Assembly (NCBI RefSeq): GCF_018129985.1
Contig: NZ_JAFCKT010000003.1
Location: forward strand, 62,001-126,000
Direction: 5' to 3'
Length of the DNA: 64,000 bases
Origin: Bradyrhizobium sp. SZCCT0148
Lineage (GTDB): Bacteria > Pseudomonadota > Alphaproteobacteria > Rhizobiales > Xanthobacteraceae
The notes under the pieces are model-generated. The model saw only the letters and a list, made by a program, of their open reading frames with translations. It searched no databases and was not told the origin of the DNA. Of the stretch, positions 8,015-16,176 are shown piece by piece (the stretch's first letter is position 1; each line of letters begins with the position of its first letter). A program made the translations under genes and the position numbers.

Positions 8015-8112
8015 GTCATGCCCGCGCAGGCGGGTGATCCAGCACGCCGCGGCGGCGCGGCCGGCCAGAGGCCCGCGGCGCACCGGATGCCCTGGTCAAG
8101 CCGGGGCATGAC
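8015..8112. repeat. REP-like intergenic element (GTCATGCCCGCGCAGGCGGG type)
   Basis: The element starts GTCATGCCCGCG and ends with the complement CGGGGCATGAC, and it contains GGTGATCCAGCACGCCG. It has relatives at 9475-9562, 28582-28682, 34462-34543 and 58101-58224. The remainder of 7842-8301 shows no gene. Confidence 0.6.
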
Positions 8113-8301
8113 AGCGGAGGGGGTGTAAGCAAGTGGGCGCTGCTGCCCGCCCGATCACCAAAACGGCAGTGTTTGTCGCGCTTTACCATCACATAAAGGG
8201 CGTATTCGCCGCCGAAGAGTTCGGTGGAGTTCCCGGATCGACACGTTCCGACACATTGTCCGCCGCGGTTTTTGGCTTAAGTAACGACCGTCGCGCCCCG
8301 A

Positions 8302-9186
8302 TTGGATTGCTTCGTGCTGATATCGCCCCATGTTGCGCCCAGATCGCGCTCCGCCCGCCCGCGCCTTGCCGGCTGGCTGGCGGTGGTTTGCGGCCTGACG
8401 CTGGCGTGGGGCGCCGGGCCGGCGGCGGCGCAGGGCAAGCTCGAGGCGCAATATGAGGCCTCGCTGGCCGGCATTCCCGTCGGCAAGGGCGCCTGGAACA
8501 TCGATATCCAGGACGACGTGTTCGCGGCCGCGGCCTCCGGCGGCACCTCGGGGCTGCTGAAATCGTTCACGGGCGGGTCCGGCACCGGCGCCAGCCAGGG
8601 GCGCGTCGTCAACGGCGCGCTGGTGGCGACCGGCTACCAGGCCTCCACCACCACCCAGAAGAAGACCGAAGAGATCCGCATCACGCTCGACAAGGGCAAC
8701 GTGAAGGATTTTGCCATCCTGCCGGAGCCGCCGGTCGATCCGGATCGGATCGTCGTCACCGACGCGCACCGCCGCGGCGTCTGGGACCCCATGACGGCCT
8801 CGCTGTTGCGGGTATCAGGCACCGGCGACCCGGTCTCGCCGGAGGCCTGCCACAGCTCGGCCCCGGTGTTCGACGGCCGCATGCGCTACGAGCTCAAGCT
8901 CGATTTCAAGCGCATGGAGACCGTCAAGGCCGAGAAGGGCTACAAGGGCCCGGTGGTGGTCTGCGCGATCTATTTCGTGCCAGTCGCGGGCTACATCCCC
9001 GACCGTCCCGTGATCAAATACCTCGCCGCCCAGCGCAACATGGAAATCGCGTTCGCCCCCATCGCCGGCACGCGCATCCTGGTCCCGTTCTGGCTGAAAG
9101 TGCCGACGCCGCTCGGGCCGGCCATGCTGGAAGCCACCAGCTTCATCACCACCGCCCAGCCGCCGCGCGTGGCGAAGACGCAGTAG
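8302..9186 (+). CDS. DUF3108 domain protein, exported
   Basis: This is a 294-residue protein with an N-terminal signal sequence (LAGWLAVVCGLTLAWGAGPA, cleavage after AAA-Q near residue 46). The DUF3108 body begins LEAQYEASLAGIPVGKGAW and includes a Cys pair (EACHSS, VVVCAIYFVPVAGY). DUF3108 proteins are periplasmic, probably beta-barrel or lipocalin-like proteins of unknown role. The start is uncertain: TTG at 8302 or GTG at 8314, and neither has a strong ribosome site; both keep the signal peptide. It is a single gene between repeat-rich spacers. Confidence 0.75.
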   Translation: MDCFVLISPHVAPRSRSARPRLAGWLAVVCGLTLAWGAGPAAAQGKLEAQYEASLAGIPVGKGAWNIDIQDDVFAAAASGGTSGLLKSFTGGSGTGASQGRVVNGALVATGYQASTTTQKKTEEIRITLDKGNVKDFAILPEPPVDPDRIVVTDAHRRGVWDPMTASLLRVSGTGDPVSPEACHSSAPVFDGRMRYELKLDFKRMETVKAEKGYKGPVVVCAIYFVPVAGYIPDRPVIKYLAAQRNMEIAFAPIAGTRILVPFWLKVPTPLGPAMLEATSFITTAQPPRVAKTQ

Positions 9187-9212
9187 GCCGCAGCGAAGCG
9201 CTTCCTTTGTAG

Positions 9213-9256
9213 CCATCCTTCGAGACGCCCGCCGTTGGCGGGCCCTCAGGATGAGG
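9213..9256. repeat. short palindromic intergenic repeat, copy C
   Basis: It has the same unit as 2603-2646 (CCATCCTTCGAGACG to CTCAGGATGAGG), with stem GCCCGCC/GGCGGGC. It faces copy D in inverted orientation, about 46 nt away, just as copies A and B do. Confidence 0.7.
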
Positions 9257-9302
9257 ACCGGGTGCGCGGTAAGCAGCTTCAACGGAGACCGTGCCGGTTC
9301 GC

Positions 9303-9347
9303 CTCATCCTGAGGAGACCGCGAAGCGGTCGTCTCGAAGGACGAGGC
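9303..9347. repeat. short palindromic intergenic repeat, copy D
   Basis: It runs from CCTCATCCTGAGGAGACCGC to TCTCGAAGGACGAGG, with stem GACCGC/GCGGTC. It is the inverted partner of copy C. Confidence 0.7.
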
Positions 9348-9474
9348 GTGCGCTCAACTCGTGAAAAGCCATGGGCGATTGCCGTGCCTGTCGGGATGGA
9401 AAAAGAAGTAAGCAATTTCAATGACATCCCTACTGTGCATGGGGTTGTTTTCGCAAAAATGGGATAGCGAAGCC

Positions 9475-9562
9475 GTCATCGCCGGGCTCGACCCGGCCAT
9501 CCATCCCTCGAAAACACGCTCTTTGTTGCGATGGATCCGCGGGGCAAGCCCGCGCATGACGG
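9475..9562. repeat. REP-like intergenic element (GTCATCGCCGGGCTCGACCC type)
   Basis: GTCATCGCCGGGCTCGACCC opens the element and GGCAAGCCCGCGCATGACGG closes it. The middle contains CCATCC...GGATCC. It belongs to the same broad family as 34462-34543. Confidence 0.55.
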
Positions 9563-9854
9563 GGCCGGGAATCCATTTGACTCCTCCCCGATTCTGATTC
9601 GACTCCGCGCCGTCCCCAACTTAACGCTTTCAGCCATCGAAACGTCACTTGTACGGCGGCCCAAAACTCCATCTAGTCGCAGCCAACAGGACTCCCGCGA
9701 CATGTTGCGTGAACGGAACATGACTCCGGAGGGAGTCAGCGATTCGGCCGCGATTCGTTCTAGAGTCGTTCCGAAGCTTAAGGCCAACGGGAAAAGCGTC
9801 GCAAAGTGAGACAGTTGCGCGGGATCTGGGGAGGGCGTTCCTACATTCGGCGCG

Positions 9855-9904
9855 CCCCTCACCCTGAGGAGGCCGCGCAAGCGGCCGTCTCGAAGGGCGA
9901 GGGG
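9855..9904. repeat. short palindromic intergenic repeat, copy E
   Basis: CCCCTCACCCTGAGGAGGCC pairs with GGCCGTCTCGAAGGGCGAGG. It is a divergent member of the copy A-D family and is followed by copy F in opposite orientation. Confidence 0.65.
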
Positions 9905-9931
9905 CCTGGCGACGGCACCGGCAACCGGGGC

Positions 9932-9973
9932 CTTCATCCTTCGAGACGCGCTGACGCGCTCCTCAGGATGAGG
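9932..9973. repeat. short palindromic intergenic repeat, copy F
   Basis: CTTCATCCTTCGAGACGCGC runs to GCGCTCCTCAGGATGAGG. It is the inverted partner of copy E, about 27 nt away. Confidence 0.7.
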
Positions 9974-10035
9974 AGCAGGGACGCGCACCAGACAGCACTG
10001 ACATTCGCCCGATCAGGCATTACCTAATCCCCCAG

Positions 10036-13000
10036 ATGCCCTTTTCCTCCTCCCCCTTCGCCTCCGAGCGCGCGCTGTCCGATCGCGTGCCCGGCGCCGG
10101 CGTCACCGCGGTGCTCGGGCCGACCAATACCGGCAAGACCCATCTCGCCATCGAACGGATGCTGGCGCATCCTTCGGGCATGATCGGCCTGCCGCTGCGC
10201 CTGCTCGCGCGCGAGGTCTACAACAAGATCGCGGCAAGGGTCGGCAGCGACGCGGTCGCGCTCGTCACCGGCGAGGAGAAGATCAAGCCGAAGAGCCCGC
10301 GCTATTGGGTGTCGACCGTCGAGGCGATGCCGCGCGACCTCGACGTCTCCTTCCTCGCCGTCGACGAAGTCCAGATCGCCAGCGATCTCGAACGCGGCCA
10401 TGTCTTCACCGACCGCATCCTCAACCGCCGCGGCCGCGACGAGACGCTGCTGCTCGGCGCTGCCACCATGCGCCCGATCATCGAGCGGCTGCTGCCCGGC
10501 GTCTCCATGATCACGCGTCCCAGGCTGTCGCAGCTGGAATTCGCCGGCGACCGCAAGATCACGCGCCAGCCGCGCCGCACCGCCATCGTCGCGTTCTCGG
10601 CCGACGAGGTCTACGCCATTGCCGAGCTGATCCGCCGCCAGCATGGCGGCGCCGCCGTGGTGCTGGGCTCGCTCTCGCCCCGCACGCGCAATGCGCAGGT
10701 GGCGATGTTCCAGAACGGCGACGTCGATTATCTCGTCGCCACCGACGCCGTCGGCATGGGCCTCAATCTCGACGTCGACCACGTCGCCTTCGCCTCCGAC
10801 CGCAAATACGACGGCTACCAGTTCCGCCGGCTGACGCCGTCCGAATTCGCGCAGATCGCAGGCCGCGCGGGCCGCGCCACGCGCAACGGCACCTTCGGCA
10901 CCACCGGCCGCTGCGGGCCGTTCGAGCCCGAGCTCGTCAACGCGCTGCAGAACCACACCTTCGATTCCGTGAAGATGCTGCAATGGCGCAATGCGAGGCT
11001 GGATTTCGCCTCGCTCGGCGCGCTCCAGGTGTCGCTGAACCTCGGCCCCGGCCACGAGGCGCTGACGCGCGCGCCCGTTGCCGAGGACATGCGCGTGCTC
11101 GAGCACGCCGCCCGCGACGCCGAGGTGCGCGACGTCGCGCATGGCAAGGACGCCGTGGAGCGGCTGTGGGAGGCCTGCCAGGTCCCGGATTATCGCAAGC
11201 TGTCGCCGGCCGCCCATGCCGAGCTGGTCACCACGCTGTACGGCTTCCTGATGCGGAAGGGCTGCATCCCCGATGCCTGGTTCGCGGCGCAGATCACCCA
11301 GGCCGACCGCATCGACGGCGACATCGACACGCTGTCGGCCCGAATCGCGCAGATCCGCACCTGGACCTTCGTCGCCAACCGTCCGGACTGGCTGAAAGAC
11401 CCCGAACGCTGGCAGGGAATCGCCCGCGAGGTCGAAAATAAATTATCGGATGCGCTCCATGAACGCTTGACTGAGCGTTTCGTTGATCGCCGGACCAGTG
11501 TATTGATGCGCCGCCTGCGGGAGAACACGAGCTTGAATACTGAAATCGGCAAGACCGGCGAAGTCATCGTCGAAGGCCATGTCATCGGCCGTCTCGATGG
11601 CTTCACCTTTGCACCGGATGCGGCGGAAGCCGGCTCCGATGCGAAAGCCTTGCAGGCTGCAGCGCAGGCGGTGCTCGCCGGCGAGATCAACGCGCGCGCC
11701 GAAAAGCTCGGCAACGCGCCGGACGATCAGTTCGTGCTGACCTCGGAAGGCATCATCCGCTGGACCGGCGACGCGGTGGCGCGACTGTCCGCCGCAGAGG
11801 ACGCGCTGCATCCGCGCATCCGCATCATCTCCGACGAGCGCCTGACCGGCGCCCCCCGCGACAAGGTGCAGGCCCGGCTCGAGCTCTGGCTCAAGACCCA
11901 TATCGAGAAGCTGCTCGGGCCGATGTTCGAGCTGTCCAAGGCCGAGGACGTCACCGGCATCGCCCGCGGCATCGCCTATCAGCTCGTCGAGGCCCTCGGC
12001 GTGCTCGAGCGTCCCAAGATTGCCAACGAGCTGAAGGATCTCGACCAGCCCTCGCGCGCAGTGCTGCGCAAATACGGCGTCCGTTTCGGCGCCTATCACA
12101 TCTACTTCCCCGGCCTGCTCAAGCCCGCCGGGCGTGCGCTGGCCGCGCTGCTGTGGGCGTTGAAGCAGGACAATGTCGATCTGTCCTCGCTGTCCGGCGC
12201 GCAGCATCTGGCGTCCTCGGGGCGCACCTCGTTCCCGGTCGACAAGGCGCTGCCGCGCGATGCCTATCGCGTGCTCGGCTACAAGCAGGCCGGCGAGCGC
12301 GCCGTACGCGTCGACATCCTGGAGCGCCTGGCCGATCTGATCCGCCCGGCGCTGGCCTGGCGCGAGAACGCTTCCGGCGAAAAGCCGGCCGGCGCCTTCG
12401 ACGGCCGCAGTTTCGTGGTGACGCAGGCGATGACCTCGCTCACGGGATCCGCCGGCGAAGATTTCGCCTCGGTGCTGCGCGCCCTCGGCTATCGCATGGA
12501 GAAGCGTCCGCCGCTGCCGGCAAAGCCCGCCGTGGCCGAGACGGTCGCAGCCGAGACGCCGCCGGCTGAAGGCAGCGCGGAAACCTCGAACGAGACTGCA
12601 GTCGAGGCCGTTGCCGGCCTGCCGGCGGAGGCTTCCACCGAAGCTGCCGCCGAGCCGGTCACCGTCGAAGACGCGCCCGGCATGGAGCCGCAGGACGAGC
12701 CGGCCCAGCAGGCCGAGCCTGCGCTGGAAGGCTCTCCCGAGGCCCCTGTCACGCCCGAAGACGCGCCCGGCATTGCGCCGCCGGCGGAAGACGCTGCTGC
12801 GCCGACCGAGTCCGCCGGCCTCGAAGCCGCTCCGGCCGAGACGGCAGCAGCCGAGGCTGCCGCGGCACCCGACGCTGCCGCGCCCGAAGCTGCGGCGACG
12901 CCCGCCGAGCCCGAACTGATCGAGGTCTGGCGTCCCGGCGGCCGTCACGAGGACCGCAAGCCGCGCCACGAGCGCCATCGCCACCAGCGTCACCAGAACC

Positions 13001-13452
13001 AGCGTCCGCAGGCCGGCGCCGAAGCCGGCGCTGCGCCCGGTGCGGCGAACGCTGCGCCCGGCGAAGCCGCCGACGGCGCCAAGCCGGGCCATCGCCATGG
13101 CGGCCATCGCAGCAGGGACGGCGGCAGAGACTTCCGCAAGCCGCGCGAAGGTGGCGAAGGCGCGCCGCGTCCCGAGGGGCGCGACGACAAGAACCGCCGC
13201 TTCGAGGGCAAGGATCGCGACAACAACAAGGGACGCGATCGCGACAAGGGCAAATTCGGCGGAGATCGCGACAAGGGCCGTGACAACCGCGGCCGTGATC
13301 GCGACAAGGGCCGCGACCGCCAGGGCGGTCCGTCGCTGCGTCCCTACGCCTCGAGCGCGAACCCGCGCGAGCGCGACCGTCCCGCCGATCCGAACTCGCC
13401 CTTCGCGAAACTCGCCGCGCTGAAGGAGCAGCTTTCCGGGCGCAAGGAGTAG
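10036..13452 (+). CDS. SUV3-like DEAD/DEAH superfamily II helicase with disordered C-terminal tail
   Basis: The 1138-residue protein has Walker A GPTNTGKTH (about 29-37), a Walker B variant AVDEVQ (about 109-114) and motif VI QIAGRAGRATRNG (about 273-285). The pattern matches the SUV3 RNA/DNA helicase family, known from mitochondria as part of the RNA degradosome. Residues about 820-960 are Ala/Pro/Glu-rich with a repeated EDAPG module. Residues about 965-1110 are Arg/Asp/Gly/Lys-rich with repeated DRDKGR units, a likely disordered RNA-binding tail. The S4 RNA-binding gene follows immediately. A role in RNA turnover is inferred. Confidence 0.85.
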   Translation: MPFSSSPFASERALSDRVPGAGVTAVLGPTNTGKTHLAIERMLAHPSGMIGLPLRLLAREVYNKIAARVGSDAVALVTGEEKIKPKSPRYWVSTVEAMPRDLDVSFLAVDEVQIASDLERGHVFTDRILNRRGRDETLLLGAATMRPIIERLLPGVSMITRPRLSQLEFAGDRKITRQPRRTAIVAFSADEVYAIAELIRRQHGGAAVVLGSLSPRTRNAQVAMFQNGDVDYLVATDAVGMGLNLDVDHVAFASDRKYDGYQFRRLTPSEFAQIAGRAGRATRNGTFGTTGRCGPFEPELVNALQNHTFDSVKMLQWRNARLDFASLGALQVSLNLGPGHEALTRAPVAEDMRVLEHAARDAEVRDVAHGKDAVERLWEACQVPDYRKLSPAAHAELVTTLYGFLMRKGCIPDAWFAAQITQADRIDGDIDTLSARIAQIRTWTFVANRPDWLKDPERWQGIAREVENKLSDALHERLTERFVDRRTSVLMRRLRENTSLNTEIGKTGEVIVEGHVIGRLDGFTFAPDAAEAGSDAKALQAAAQAVLAGEINARAEKLGNAPDDQFVLTSEGIIRWTGDAVARLSAAEDALHPRIRIISDERLTGAPRDKVQARLELWLKTHIEKLLGPMFELSKAEDVTGIARGIAYQLVEALGVLERPKIANELKDLDQPSRAVLRKYGVRFGAYHIYFPGLLKPAGRALAALLWALKQDNVDLSSLSGAQHLASSGRTSFPVDKALPRDAYRVLGYKQAGERAVRVDILERLADLIRPALAWRENASGEKPAGAFDGRSFVVTQAMTSLTGSAGEDFASVLRALGYRMEKRPPLPAKPAVAETVAAETPPAEGSAETSNETAVEAVAGLPAEASTEAAAEPVTVEDAPGMEPQDEPAQQAEPALEGSPEAPVTPEDAPGIAPPAEDAAAPTESAGLEAAPAETAAAEAAAAPDAAAPEAAATPAEPELIEVWRPGGRHEDRKPRHERHRHQRHQNQRPQAGAEAGAAPGAANAAPGEAADGAKPGHRHGGHRSRDGGRDFRKPREGGEGAPRPEGRDDKNRRFEGKDRDNNKGRDRDKGKFGGDRDKGRDNRGRDRDKGRDRQGGPSLRPYASSANPRERDRPADPNSPFAKLAALKEQLSGRKE

Positions 13453-13456
13453 TGCC

Positions 13457-13726
13457 ACGACCGAGCGGCAGCGCCTCGACAAATGGCTGTGGCACGCGCG
13501 GGTGGTGAAGGCGCGTACCTCGGCGGCCGAACTCGTCGGATCCGGTCATGTCCGCGTCAACGGCGAGCGAGAGAAGGCGCCGGGCCATGCGGTCAAGCTC
13601 GGCGACGTCATCACCGTCGCACTCGATCGCACCGTGCGCGTCCTGAAGGTGACGGGCTTCAGCGAACGCCGCGGCGATGCCGCCGCGGCGCGCGTGCTCT
13701 ATGAAGAGCTCGGGATGCGCAATTAA
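13457..13726 (+). CDS. S4-domain RNA-binding protein (Hsp15/HslR-like), apparent ACG start
   Basis: The frame reads TTERQRLDKWLWHARVVKAR at its N-terminus, the classic RLDKWLWxAR opening of Hsp15-type S4 proteins. It continues SGHVRVNGEREKAPGHAVKL and GDVITVAL, the S4 core. Such proteins bind RNA or stalled 50S subunits. No ATG, GTG or TTG exists in frame between the stop at 13421 and the GTG at 13502, which would cut off the first S4 helix. AAGGAG (13444-13449) lies 7 nt before an ACG at 13457, the position where homologues have ATG. Either ACG is used or the start codon is damaged. It is presumably co-transcribed with the helicase. Confidence 0.75.
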   Translation, partial: TTERQRLDKWLWHARVVKARTSAAELVGSGHVRVNGEREKAPGHAVKLGDVITVALDRTVRVLKVTGFSERRGDAAAARVLYEELGMRN

Positions 13727-13858
13727 TTGCGCATTGCATTCATTTCTTGGTCGATCAAACGCGCAAAGCCGTCATGATCGGGCCTTCCCGACCTTGCGGC
13801 GCCCGGCCATCCGCGCTACGCAAGCCGCGACTTTTAAAAGAGCTTTTCGGAGCGTTGG

Positions 13859-14197
13859 ATGACTTACGTCGTCACTGAAAACTGCATCAAGTGCAAGTAC
13901 ACCGATTGCGTCGAGGTCTGCCCGGTCGACTGTTTCTATGAGGGCGACAACATGCTCGTCATCCACCCGGACGAGTGCATCGATTGTGGCGTGTGCGAGC
14001 CCGAATGCCCCGCCGACGCGATCAAGCCGGACACCGAACCGGGCCTCGAAAAGTGGCTGGAAGTGAACACCCAGTACGCCAAGAGCTGGCCGAACATCAC
14101 CCAGAAGAAAGAATCACCTGCCGACGCGAAGGAATTCGACGGCATGGAAGGCAAGTTCGAGAAATATTTTTCTCCAACTCCCGGCTCCGGCGACTAA
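13859..14197 (+). CDS. fdxA: ferredoxin FdxA (7Fe-8S type)
   Basis: The 112-residue protein starts [20 protein letters not shown] and has the two cluster motifs C-x2-C-x4-C-x3-CPVDCF (residues 9-24) and [16 protein letters not shown] (about 40-55). The longer Azotobacter-type C-terminus EKWLEVN..Y...WPNIT is present. FdxA carries a [3Fe-4S] and a [4Fe-4S] cluster and serves as a low-potential cytosolic electron carrier. The ATG at 13859 has GGAG upstream. It sits directly before carD, an order common in Rhizobiales. Confidence 0.95.
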   Translation: MTYVVTENCIKCKYTDCVEVCPVDCFYEGDNMLVIHPDECIDCGVCEPECPADAIKPDTEPGLEKWLEVNTQYAKSWPNITQKKESPADAKEFDGMEGKFEKYFSPTPGSGD

Positions 14198-14265
14198 ATC
14201 GGGCCCAAACTTAACCCTAATAGCGTCGCTGCCGCCGAAAACCAGCCCTGACTACCCCTAAATCA

Positions 14266-14293
14266 TTGATTTTTGCGGGAAATGTGCTATATT
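14266..14293 (+). promoter_or_regulatory. putative carD promoter
   Basis: TTGATT (14266-14271) and TATATT (14288-14293) are 16 nt apart in an AT-rich island of the fdxA-carD spacer. A transcript starting near 14300 would reach the GTG at 14344 with a leader of about 45 nt. Confidence 0.5.
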
Positions 14294-14343
14294 GGGCACA
14301 TTGAGCCGAACCCTGTCAGCCCCGTTGGCCCCGCCGGGTTCCC

Positions 14344-15348
14344 GTGAAACCAAATGTCGAACAGGGGCGTGGCAGTTTCCGCGCGCAGGCTGTGTCACAG
14401 AAAACGCGTAAAAAGAGTACTTCAGCGAGGGCTTCCCATAAGGAGGCCAAAAAAGTCGCCGCGGCCAGCCGTAGCGCATCCAAGGGTCGGACCGCTGCCA
14501 AGGCGCCGCCGGCTGCAAAGTCCTCGAAGAACAAAAGAAGCGCAATGCCTAACAAGACTGCCAAACCGGCCGCGAAAGCGACCGTTGCAAAGCCTGCTGC
14601 CAAGCCTGTCGCTGCCAAGGCTCCTGCTGCCAAGCCCGCCGCGTCGAAGGCTCCCGTTGCTGCTCCTGCCAAGGCGCCCGTCGCTGCCGCCAAGCCGGCT
14701 GTGAAGCCGGCGGCCGCTGCGCCGAAGGTCGAAGAAAAGAAGGTCGTGACCCAGCGCCAGGGCTTCAAGGCCAATGAATTCGTCGTCTATCCCGCTCACG
14801 GCGTCGGCCAGATCCTGGCCATCGAGGAGCAGGAGATCGCCGGCGCGAAGCTCGAGCTGTTCGTCATCAACTTCATCAAGGACAAGATGACGCTGCGCGT
14901 GCCGACCGCCAAGGTCGCCAATGTCGGCATGCGCAAGCTGTCCGAGCCCGCGCTGGTGAAGAAGGCGCTGGAGACGCTCAAGGGCCGCGCCCGCGTCAAG
15001 CGCACCATGTGGTCGCGCCGCGCCCAGGAATACGAAGCCAAGATCAATTCCGGCGACATCGTCGCGATCGCGGAAGTCGTGCGCGATCTCTTCCGCTCGG
15101 AATCGCAGCCGGAGCAGTCCTACAGCGAACGCCAGCTCTATGAAGCGGCGCTCGATCGTCTGTCCCGCGAGATCGCGGTGGTGCAGCACTCGACCGAGAC
15201 CGAAGCGGTCAAGGAGATCGAGGGCCAGCTCGCCAAGAGCCCGCGCCGCGGTGCCAAGTCCGAAACCGCCGAAGGCGAGACGGATGCCGAGGGCGATACC
15301 GACGACACCGATGGCGATGACACCACCGTTGCCGACGAGGCCGCGTAA
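14344..15348 (+). CDS. carD: CarD family transcriptional regulator with Lys/Ala-rich N-terminus
   Basis: The RNA-polymerase-interacting domain begins at GFKANEFVVYPAHGVGQILA (about residue 140) and is followed by KDKMTLRVPTAKVANVGMRK and the helical DNA-contacting region with RRAQEYEAKINSGD. CarD stabilises open promoter complexes through the RNAP beta subunit. The first 135 residues are repetitive AAKPA/AAKAP sequence like a histone H1 tail. The start is uncertain: GTG at 14344, or ATG at 14545 (MPNKTAKPAA), which gives 267 residues. The Lys/Ala/Ser bias already present between the two favours the longer form. A terminator follows. Confidence 0.85.
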   Translation: MKPNVEQGRGSFRAQAVSQKTRKKSTSARASHKEAKKVAAASRSASKGRTAAKAPPAAKSSKNKRSAMPNKTAKPAAKATVAKPAAKPVAAKAPAAKPAASKAPVAAPAKAPVAAAKPAVKPAAAAPKVEEKKVVTQRQGFKANEFVVYPAHGVGQILAIEEQEIAGAKLELFVINFIKDKMTLRVPTAKVANVGMRKLSEPALVKKALETLKGRARVKRTMWSRRAQEYEAKINSGDIVAIAEVVRDLFRSESQPEQSYSERQLYEAALDRLSREIAVVQHSTETEAVKEIEGQLAKSPRRGAKSETAEGETDAEGDTDDTDGDDTTVADEAA

Positions 15349-15378
15349 GCGCTTTCGTCGCGTCGAGCGCAAGAAATC

Positions 15379-15409
15379 AAAAGCCCGGCCGGTCGGCCGG
15401 GCTTTTTTG
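15379..15409 (+). terminator. intrinsic terminator after carD
   Basis: GCCCGGCC and GGCCGGGC form a perfect 8-bp stem with a GGTC loop, extended by A-T pairs, and followed by TTTTTTG. It is a classical rho-independent terminator 30 nt after the carD stop. Confidence 0.9.
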
Positions 15410-15497
15410 TGCGTGCTCTCGGTCGTGACCCAACTGAACCTGGAGCGGGTCCGCAGGCACTGATGGAGAGCGGTGCGCAAAGCGGCTCCTGCACAAC

Positions 15498-16151
15498 ATG
15501 GACAAACTGATCTCCCGCCTCCTTCCAGTGTGCTTTCTGCTGTGTTGCATGTCGTGTCATGCGGCATCAGCCGAACGCATCGTGTTCAAATATGAAAACA
15601 CCGCCGATCTGCGTGGCTTGGTCAATGTACTGACAGCCTTCCGCGCCGCCTGCCTCTCCGAACCTCTGGCACCGGCTCTGCCAGCCGAGCTATTGCCGAA
15701 CGGCTATCAGATCGTCAGTGGTCCCGTTTACATGTGGGGCAAGGAGGACGGATCGCTCCCGAACAATGTCGTTCTGTCCAAGACTGGCAACGAGGAGAGC
15801 GATACTGCCGGGGGCTACCCCATCATCAAGTTCATTCTTCCGACCGCGCGAGTTCCGGAGGGCGCGTGCGAAGTCAGCTGGGCGCGGCGTTGGGTCCAGG
15901 ATTATCCGAGTGGCGCCGGTCGCTTGAGCCACGACATGGCCGCATCCCTCGTGGCGCGCGTATCGTATCATTTGGGCGCCGCGCTGCTCTCGCCGCCCGA
16001 CGCGATCTCCGCTGACGCCACAAGCTACTCCGACCTGACGACCTGGCGGACAGAATGCAGGGCAACCAAGCTGTGTCGCTTCGATGTCCTTGCGCGGATC
16101 GATCAGGAAGGTATCGAAGTCACCGTGACATGGCGGGACGAGGTACAGTAA
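15498..16151 (+). CDS. exported protein of unknown function
   Basis: The 217-residue product begins MDKLISRLLPVCFLLCCMSC and has an Ala-rich end to its signal sequence (HAASA, cleavage near residue 25). The mature part has four cysteines (AACLS, GACEV, TECRA, KLCRF), a typical periplasmic disulfide pattern. The last about 30 residues form beta-like strands (FDVLARIDQEGIEVTVTW). No family is recognised. It is preceded by the carD terminator and converges on the response regulator gene. Confidence 0.65.
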   Translation: MDKLISRLLPVCFLLCCMSCHAASAERIVFKYENTADLRGLVNVLTAFRAACLSEPLAPALPAELLPNGYQIVSGPVYMWGKEDGSLPNNVVLSKTGNEESDTAGGYPIIKFILPTARVPEGACEVSWARRWVQDYPSGAGRLSHDMAASLVARVSYHLGAALLSPPDAISADATSYSDLTTWRTECRATKLCRFDVLARIDQEGIEVTVTWRDEVQ

Positions 16152-16176
16152 GGATACGGCAACGTGCCGCGCGGAC

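Larger units (their letters stand above)
9187..10035. other. 849-nt repeat-rich intergenic region
   Basis: The region holds five repeat elements (9213-9256, 9303-9347, 9475-9562, 9855-9904, 9932-9973). Between 9590 and 9810 there is a modest-GC stretch with one open frame that lacks a ribosome site or recognisable product. No RNA gene was recognised. Confidence 0.5.

Noticed and set aside
9531-9809. 92-codon frame in the repeat-rich spacer
   Set aside because: It begins inside a REP-like element, has no ribosome site and a Ser/Arg-rich product with no likeness to a family.
2486-9973. CRISPR array made of the repeated palindromic elements
   Set aside because: Repeats are few, diverged, in alternating orientation, unevenly spaced, and no cas genes are present.
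10024-11217. 397-codon minus-strand frame
   Set aside because: Antisense to the helicase motor domains with no conserved motif.
11443-13482. 679-codon minus-strand frame opposite the helicase
   Set aside because: It is an antisense shadow of a low-complexity GC-rich tail; Leu/Gly/Arg-rich with no recognisable fold.
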